Assembly (NCBI GenBank): GCA_017849455.1
Contig: JAFIGX010000009.1
Location: 124,001-188,000 of the forward strand
Length of the DNA stretch: 64,000 bases
Source of the DNA: Pseudobacter sp.
Lineage (GTDB): Bacteria; Bacteroidota; Bacteroidia; Chitinophagales; Chitinophagaceae
Reading direction: 5' to 3'
Shown: positions 58,884 through 64,000 of the stretch, in pieces
Layout of the letters: every line of letters starts with the position of its first letter
Numbering within the stretch: the first letter of the stretch is position 1
Notes under the pieces: model-generated
Told to the model about the DNA's origin: nothing
The model's database searches: none
What the model saw: only the letters and a program-made list of their open reading frames with translations
Made by a program: the position numbers and the translations under genes

Positions 58884-60095
58884 ATGAGTTGGAAAGAAAG
58901 GATGGTCCTGGTTATTTTAGCCAGTTTGAATTTCACCTATATCCTCGATTTTATGATCATGATGCCATTGGGTAATTACCTGATGCCTCATTTTCATATC
59001 AGCCCCCGGTTTTTCAGTTGGCTGGTAGCTGCCTATCCCGTTACAGCATTTTTCTCCGGCATCGTTACCGCTTTTTATGTAGACAGGTTCGATCGCAAGA
59101 AAGTATTGCTGATAGCCTATACGGGATTCCTGGTAGGTACTGTTTTTTGCGGTATTGCACCCGATCAGTATTTCCTGATGGCATCGCGGGTACTCACCGG
59201 AATGTTCGGCGGACTGATCGCTGCCCAGGTAATGTCGATCATTGCCGATGTGTTCCCGTATGAAAAAAGGGGGCGTGCCATGAGTAGCATTTTCATGGCT
59301 TTCTCCCTGGCATCGATCTTCGGTGTGCCTTTCAGTCTTTACCTGGCTAATATGATCAGTTGGCATGCGCCCTTTATCTTTATCGGGATACTCGGTGTTG
59401 TGATCATTCCGCTCATTATCCGCTATCTGCCTCCTGTTCGCGGTCATATAGAAAGCGCAGAAACCACCACAACCGGTGTTAATAATATCTTACAGGTATT
59501 TGGCGATATAGCGCGCGACAAAAGCCAGGTGATGGCGTTGATGTTGTCTGGAGTATTGATGCTGGGGCATTTCATGGTGATACCATTCATCAATCCCTAT
59601 ATGGAGTTCAATGTAGGATGGTCTAAAAAGCAAACGCCCCTGATCTACGTGGTGGGCGGTAGCTTCGCTTTCTTCTCCTCTTTTTTTATCGGCAGACTGG
59701 CGGATAAATATGGGAAGTTCAGGGTATTCACGATCTGCCTTACCTTATCACTGCTGCCAATCTTTCTTATTACGGATATGCCGTCTATTCCATTCCTCGC
59801 AGTATTGAGCCTATTCGGTTTCTGGTTCATGTTCTCGACCGGCCGCAATATCCCGGCGCAGGCCATGATCTCCACAGTGGTGAAACCGGAAAGCAGGGGA
59901 AGGTTCATGAGCTTCAACTCGTCATTCCAGCAATTGTTCACCGGGCTGGCATCGGTGATCGGCGGGTTGATCATTACGGAAGATAAATCAGGAAAGATCC
60001 AGCATTATAATTGGGTGGGATACCTGAGCATCAGTATCGTGGCCAGTTGCCTGTTCATCGGTTACAGGCTGGCGAAACGACAGAACCTGCGCTAA
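58884..60095 (+). CDS. MFS transporter (drug/sugar efflux type)
   Basis: 403-aa inner-membrane transporter, twelve predicted spans, probably a proton-driven exporter. The first span has LNFTYILDFMIMMPLG, the family A-like loop between spans 2 and 3 reads YVDRFDRKKVLL, and the second half repeats it as GRLADKYGKFRVF. Segment GMFGGLIAAQVMSIIADVFPYEKRGRAMS (about 110-138) is typical of the AraJ/DHA1-type exporters. ATG at 58884. It converges with and overlaps the next gene by 4 nt at the 3' ends. Substrate cannot be told. Confidence 0.92.
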   Translation: MSWKERMVLVILASLNFTYILDFMIMMPLGNYLMPHFHISPRFFSWLVAAYPVTAFFSGIVTAFYVDRFDRKKVLLIAYTGFLVGTVFCGIAPDQYFLMASRVLTGMFGGLIAAQVMSIIADVFPYEKRGRAMSSIFMAFSLASIFGVPFSLYLANMISWHAPFIFIGILGVVIIPLIIRYLPPVRGHIESAETTTTGVNNILQVFGDIARDKSQVMALMLSGVLMLGHFMVIPFINPYMEFNVGWSKKQTPLIYVVGGSFAFFSSFFIGRLADKYGKFRVFTICLTLSLLPIFLITDMPSIPFLAVLSLFGFWFMFSTGRNIPAQAMISTVVKPESRGRFMSFNSSFQQLFTGLASVIGGLIITEDKSGKIQHYNWVGYLSISIVASCLFIGYRLAKRQNLR

Positions 60096-60958
60096 CGTAG
60101 TTGTATCCTGTCTTTCACCTTGCCTTGCTGGTTGTACAGCAGAAGGTATAATAATTTCCCATCCCGGCTGAAATACCTCCATTCATTGCGCCTGACGCCT
60201 CTTTTATAAACACCGCTTGAGCGAATGGCGCCGTCATCGATCCATTCTTCCCATATTCCGTCGCGTACGCCATTCTTGTAATAGCCCGAATCTTTTGTGG
60301 CGCCATCGGGATAAAAATTCATATACAATCCATGATGAAGGCATTCCGAGAAAGGAGGAAGGTATGCACTGTGGTTGCCTGTTGCATTGTAATCAGCCCT
60401 GTCTTTCAGGGACGTGATCACCGGTGCATGTTGCTCGGGGCCGGCATTGTTGAATGAATAAGCGGGCGTTAGCAGACGGTATGCCGCTGCCGGATCATTT
60501 TTGGCAAGATCGGTGATCACATACATCGTGTTCTTCGCATGCCGTCTGCGCAATTCATTTTTTATCATCCCCAGTTTGAAAGCATCATAAGTGCGGATAG
60601 AGCGTAACTGACCGTTCGGGTACCAACTCTTCCAAACCCCGTCGGGAATGGAATGCTCCAACCGGCCAGAATCGAGATACCATGCTCCCTGGTACCAGCT
60701 TTTCCAGGTACCATGCAACCGGTGACCCCTGACCGAGCCCAGGAACAGCGTATCACCGGACTCGTTCAGTCCGACCACCTTGTTACCGGCGCTCAGCAGA
60801 TCATTCCCAATATGAATGGAAGATCCCGCACTGGCGGGAGGATTGGCTGAAAAAGGCATCAGCACGGCATCCGGAAGGGTCTGCGACATTTTATTCTGCG
60901 GCAAAGCGCTACACAGGAATAACATGCCCAACCCTGTAGTGAGTAGGTTTTTGATCAT
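60092..60958 (-). CDS. Exported MORN-like (YwqK-type) repeat protein
   Basis: 288 aa from ATG at 60958 (the TTG at 60967 would add three residues). Signal segment IKNLLTTGLGMLFLCSA. MORN-variant repeats of the form G-x-W-x-x-W-Y-x-x-G: HGTWKSWYQGAW, DGVWKSWYPNGQLR, HGLYMNFYPDGATKDSG, DGIWEEWIDDGAIRSSG, NEWRYFSRDGKL. Between the two groups of repeats sits a helical insert (about 120-190). Bacteroidota genomes annotate such proteins as YwqK-family antitoxins, but there is no toxin gene here. Function unknown. Confidence 0.85.
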   Translation of the reverse strand: MIKNLLTTGLGMLFLCSALPQNKMSQTLPDAVLMPFSANPPASAGSSIHIGNDLLSAGNKVVGLNESGDTLFLGSVRGHRLHGTWKSWYQGAWYLDSGRLEHSIPDGVWKSWYPNGQLRSIRTYDAFKLGMIKNELRRRHAKNTMYVITDLAKNDPAAAYRLLTPAYSFNNAGPEQHAPVITSLKDRADYNATGNHSAYLPPFSECLHHGLYMNFYPDGATKDSGYYKNGVRDGIWEEWIDDGAIRSSGVYKRGVRRNEWRYFSRDGKLLYLLLYNQQGKVKDRIQLR

Positions 60959-60981
60959 ACATGACAAGCGACAAGCGGATA

Positions 60982-60989
60982 CAAAATTA
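60982..60989 (-). promoter_or_regulatory. Promoter-like -7 box for the MORN-like gene
   Basis: The minus strand reads TAATTTTG, matching TAnnTTTG, 24 nt before the chosen ATG at 60958. No TTTG at the expected -33 position. Confidence 0.35.
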
Positions 60990-61116
60990 ACCTTATATGA
61001 TCATGCCAGGACCAGTTTAAAGGAAATTTAATCTGCGCTTATCAGCAGAGTGGAACAGTATATTCCAGCACCGGATCGAACTTCCGGTTGCGCGAAATAT
61101 CCGGCGACCCTGGAGG

Positions 61117-62853
61117 CTATTTGAGCACCCGGTAAACCGGATACCTCAAATGTGCAGGCTCGTAATAGGGGGAATGCCTGTAAACGAAATCCAGTTGTGC
61201 GTAGGCATTTTTGGCAAAAGCGGTATCGGCAGCCTTTTTATCTTCCAGTTTCTTTTTCAGGTCGGGGTGCTTTTGAAGGTAGTCTGCGGCAATATCTTCA
61301 AAGGCATAACCGCTGAACCCTTCTTTCTGGATGAGAATGGCATCGAAAAAATTCCAGGCGAAATAGGAATCGGGAGCCTGTGGTTCCAGCACTTCGATGA
61401 GGAAGCGGTTGGCTTCTTGATTGAGCGGGATATACCAATCACCTTTCCTGAATGGTACGGCCTGCCTGCCGCTGCTGACTTTTACATCGCTGTTCAGGTG
61501 GTGGGCCTCATAGGGTCGTGGCGTTGTTTTATAATCTTCGATACGTAGTACTTCCACTTCGATGGTGGTGTCTTTGGTGAGCGGTTTCATCGTTACCTGG
61601 TTTGCTTTGAGCAATTCTATCACTTTCCACCAACCTTGCGGAATGATATAGGCCACTGGTTTTTGAACAATGGTTTTGGGTGCGTAGGTATTGAAATATT
61701 TGATTGGTTTCTCAAAGGGCTTGCTCCTGTCGTACCAGAGCCTGGGCAGGCCGGAAACGCTGCTGGGCTTTTCACCTGCTTCAAAACCCCTGAAGGTGAT
61801 CTCGGTGGAATGGCCTCTGTCGAGCTCCCAACTTACCGGGAACTCGGCTTGTGTTTTCACCGATTGTTTGGTGGCCTGTCTCAGTTTTTTGATAGCGGCA
61901 CTATTGGCGGCAGTATACCCGATAAAGCATTCCATGAGCGCATAGGTAGATTCAACACGCTGCGGATATGATTTGAGCATGTGGGTTTCAGGAACGAATG
62001 CAAATGTATGCCACAGGGAGGCATAACCGCTGCTGTAGCGGGGGCTATCGAAATAAGCGATCATACCTGCTTCGGGTGTTTTACCGGCAAAGTCGACATA
62101 GGGCACCAGGTCGAACCCTTTTTGTTTCATGAGAGCGTAAATGCCGGGTTCGAATTGCTGGTGCAGGTATTCGCCCATGGCGCCGCCCAGTTTATTATGC
62201 TGGGAAGTGAGAAGGGTCATGATATGCTGGTAATCGGCCCCGTTGCTCACGTGATTGTCGACGAACACGTCGGGGTCGCAGAGATGGAATATTTCTGCAA
62301 AGGATCGTGCCTCCCTGGAATCGCATTTGATGAAATCGCGGTTCAGGTCGAGGTTCTGTGAATTGCCGCGTGAACCAAATGAATCAGGGCCATTCTGGTC
62401 TACCCGGTAATAAGGGCTGCGGTTGAGGCAGCCGCCGATATTATAAACGGGGATGATGGCGAGGGCGATATTATCGGGCAGTTGTTTTTTATGGGTAACG
62501 AAATCCCGTACCAGCAGCATCGTGGCGTCGATACCATCCGGCTCACCGGGGTGGATGCCATTATTGATGAGAATGATCCGCTTGTTCTTTTTGCGGAGGC
62601 TGTTGAAGTCACTGTCCTTATCATTGGACAGGGTAATGAGGTGAAGTGGATAGCCTGCATCGGTGGGCCCCATGGTGCGCATGCCGATCTGCGGATAACG
62701 TTTATGCATTTTGGTCCACCAGTCGATGATCTCTGCATAGGCAGGTGTTTTGGCGCCTTTGCTTTGTTCGTATATTGTGGGAACGGGCTGGGCCATTGTA
62801 AAAAATATTTGGATGAATTGAAAAATTATTATTAGTTTTAATTTTAATATCAT
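61117..62853 (-). CDS. M14-family zinc carboxypeptidase
   Basis: Exported 578-aa metallocarboxypeptidase. Signal peptide MILKLKLIIIFQFIQIFF ending TMAQ. The zinc ligands are the His and Glu of NNGIHPGEPDG (about 98) and the His of FVDNHVSNGADYQH (about 200). The catalytic glutamate is in VPETHMLKSYPQR (about 290). The substrate-binding arginine is likely in DLNRDFIKCDSREAR. The C-terminal 270 residues are an added domain seen in Bacteroidota M14 proteins. The peptide substrate is unknown. Its ATG overlaps the first possible ATG of the divergent ATPase gene (CATG). Confidence 0.92.
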   Translation of the reverse strand: MILKLKLIIIFQFIQIFFTMAQPVPTIYEQSKGAKTPAYAEIIDWWTKMHKRYPQIGMRTMGPTDAGYPLHLITLSNDKDSDFNSLRKKNKRIILINNGIHPGEPDGIDATMLLVRDFVTHKKQLPDNIALAIIPVYNIGGCLNRSPYYRVDQNGPDSFGSRGNSQNLDLNRDFIKCDSREARSFAEIFHLCDPDVFVDNHVSNGADYQHIMTLLTSQHNKLGGAMGEYLHQQFEPGIYALMKQKGFDLVPYVDFAGKTPEAGMIAYFDSPRYSSGYASLWHTFAFVPETHMLKSYPQRVESTYALMECFIGYTAANSAAIKKLRQATKQSVKTQAEFPVSWELDRGHSTEITFRGFEAGEKPSSVSGLPRLWYDRSKPFEKPIKYFNTYAPKTIVQKPVAYIIPQGWWKVIELLKANQVTMKPLTKDTTIEVEVLRIEDYKTTPRPYEAHHLNSDVKVSSGRQAVPFRKGDWYIPLNQEANRFLIEVLEPQAPDSYFAWNFFDAILIQKEGFSGYAFEDIAADYLQKHPDLKKKLEDKKAADTAFAKNAYAQLDFVYRHSPYYEPAHLRYPVYRVLK

Positions 62854-62863
62854 GTGTGCATAT

Positions 62864-64000
62864 ATGTTAGATACAAAAATATTTATCAGTAATGTTAAAG
62901 TACGAAATTATCGGTCTTTAATAGACCTGGATATCAGATTAAATAATGGCCTTAACATTATTATCGGAAAGAACGGTGCCGGGAAGTCGAATTTCTTGAA
63001 ATTCCTGTATGGCCAGATCGCCCGTGGCATTCACTGGAACTATCTGCGAATGCTGAATCCCCGGCTCACATTGCCGGGCAGGTATAGTTATACTTTTGAT
63101 ATCGCATTGAAGAATAAGCGGGAGGATTCGATGTTCAGGATCAGCTCGGAGTACCGGGCAAAAGCAGGGCCAGGTCCGGGGAAGTTCGATCTCGATGAAA
63201 GGGTAGTGCGTGTTTCGAAATTCGAGAACGGGAAAGCTGTATTCAGGAACGTTGAATCATCACCCCTTAGTAAGAGCAAGTCCAGGAACGATAAAAGCAA
63301 TCAGTTAGGTCTGGAAATGCTGAAGTTGGGTACGGGCCTGGCAGTGAGCTTTGTCAGGTTCAGGATTCCCGACCATCTCAAATATGTATCCGGACCGGGT
63401 GATCTCTTCATCGAGAATCCGGACAATTATTTGCTGGAAGAAGATTATTCCGGCTACGACAATGCTGTTCCTGCTGTTCTTCCTTCAGCTTTATTTGGCA
63501 ATCAACTGGACAAACTGGTAAGAGCATCGCAGGTCCCCGGCAGCAAAAAAAAGCTGGTTGATAAAAAGGCCATTCTTGACTGGTTCGAAGAGCGGAAACA
63601 GAAATATGAATATGTAGATATCCTGAAACATTATTCCCCCATCGAAGACATCCGTTTGAATGAGCATATCAGCACCTATCAGATCGATTATGGAAAAGTG
63701 CTGGGTAATATCATGGTGGAATTCAAGGTCGATGGCCGGTGGGTCCCCTGGCCATACATGACGGATGGTACTAAAAGGCTGTTCCATATCATTACGGAAA
63801 CCGTGTTCAGCGATGGCCAGATCATCCTGATCGAAGAGCCGGAAGTAGGCATCCATCCGGACCAGGTCTATAAATTGCTCTACTTCTTGAGAGAGTTCAG
63901 CCGGAAAAGACAGATCATCATTTCTACCCATTCCCCTATATCGCTGGATGTCCTGAAGCCTGAAAATCTCGACGAGATCATCATTGCGAAGATGACAGAG
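62864..64000 (+). CDS. AAA-family ATPase, OLD/RecF-like (cut by window edge)
   Basis: At least 379 codons, open to the right edge. The N-terminus (KIFISNVKVRNYRSLIDLDIRL) is typical of SMC/RecF-type ATPases, with Walker A GKNGAGKSNF (about 35-44), a signature-like MTDGTKRLF, Walker B IILIEEPEVGIHP, and the D-loop/switch STHSPISLD. A long helical and basic insert lies between (about 90-260). Overcoming-lysogenisation-defect (OLD) proteins have this layout with a TOPRIM domain after it, which would lie outside the window. Start: ATG at 62864 or, in frame, ATG at 62852. Function not certain; some relatives act in phage defence. Confidence 0.87.
   Translation, partial: MLDTKIFISNVKVRNYRSLIDLDIRLNNGLNIIIGKNGAGKSNFLKFLYGQIARGIHWNYLRMLNPRLTLPGRYSYTFDIALKNKREDSMFRISSEYRAKAGPGPGKFDLDERVVRVSKFENGKAVFRNVESSPLSKSKSRNDKSNQLGLEMLKLGTGLAVSFVRFRIPDHLKYVSGPGDLFIENPDNYLLEEDYSGYDNAVPAVLPSALFGNQLDKLVRASQVPGSKKKLVDKKAILDWFEERKQKYEYVDILKHYSPIEDIRLNEHISTYQIDYGKVLGNIMVEFKVDGRWVPWPYMTDGTKRLFHIITETVFSDGQIILIEEPEVGIHPDQVYKLLYFLREFSRKRQIIISTHSPISLDVLKPENLDEIIIAKMTE
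62874..62881 (-). promoter_or_regulatory. Promoter-like element for the M14 gene, inside the divergent ATPase gene
   Basis: The minus strand reads TATTTTTG (TAnnTTTG) with TTTCG 21 nt upstream (62903-62907). The M14 ATG is 20 nt downstream. It therefore lies within the first codons of the ATPase gene on the other strand. Confidence 0.45.

Noticed and set aside
60092..60958. Antitoxin of a toxin-antitoxin pair (YwqK-type name)
   Set aside because: Only MORN-like repeats and a signal peptide are seen; there is no toxin-like gene beside it, so the name carries no functional support here.
61050..61110. tRNA-like arm (ACCGGA-n7-TCCGGT with a TCGAA loop) in the gap before the M14 gene's end
   Set aside because: The loop does not fit the TTC-R-A T-loop pattern on either strand and no acceptor, D or anticodon arms can be paired around it.

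Overview
The window comes from a member of the Bacteroidota, most likely the family Chitinophagaceae. The evidence is an ECF sigma/FecR/SusC cassette with an STN domain on the SusC, a type IX secretion sorting domain, DUF4476, DUF2807 and DUF5916 proteins, the Bacteroidota form of the ligase-associated repair cluster, and promoter-like TAnnTTTG boxes. Most of the window is chromosomal core or conserved accessory DNA. I see no rRNA, tRNA, CRISPR array, insertion sequence or prophage.

Layout. 1-3.6 kb (minus): sigma factor -> FecR anti-sigma factor -> 46-codon micro-ORF -> start of a SusC/RagA receptor that runs off the left edge. 3.7-8.5 kb: aspS, an MtfA-like zinc peptidase, a small membrane protein and an FAD oxidoreductase. 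8.6-16.8 kb: a very large alpha-2-macroglobulin-like protein, a DUF4476 protein and a T9SS cargo protein. 17-25 kb (minus): sucD, an mlaF/mlaE lipid-transport pair, the malic enzyme-phosphotransacetylase fusion, an M20 amidohydrolase, a SPOR protein and deoC. 25-29.4 kb (plus): two amidohydrolase-type exported proteins closed by a strong terminator. 29.4-35 kb: a small membrane protein, the remains of an Abi/HEPN gene, secA, and a divergent XRE/S24 LexA-like regulator. 35-38 kb: a DUF5916 outer-membrane protein and pdeM. 38.5-46.7 kb: the ligase-associated repair genes (helicase, ligase, exonuclease) in one tight transcription unit together with a dihaem cytochrome c and a periplasmic-binding-protein-like gene. 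46.8-57.2 kb: guaA, a DUF2807 lipoprotein, then pbpC divergent from a lipoprotein alpha-2-macroglobulin, a known functional pair. 57.3-60 kb: an ECF41-type sigma factor with its customary carboxymuconolactone-decarboxylase partner, then an MFS exporter. 60-64 kb: a MORN-like protein, an M14 carboxypeptidase and a divergent AAA ATPase cut by the right edge.

The most unusual structure is between the genes. Nine or more intergenic gaps hold long hairpins whose two arms are each built from short degenerate tandem repeats. There are at least four sequence 'alphabets': period 8 RGTTGAYA, period 7 nnGARGT, period 7 GTTGGCA, and about period 9 TTGCCACRA. Nearly all lie directly after a stop codon, which suggests a role at transcript 3' ends or a mobile repeat that settles there. 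Other points of interest are a duplicated leader (hairpin + palindrome + ATGCAAAAAAA) ahead of the micro-ORF and susC, an Abi gene reduced by an internal deletion, and a repair helicase whose conserved N-terminus has no in-frame ATG, GTG or TTG ahead of it.

All family calls are from reading the translated sequence and from memory of the families; no database search was run.
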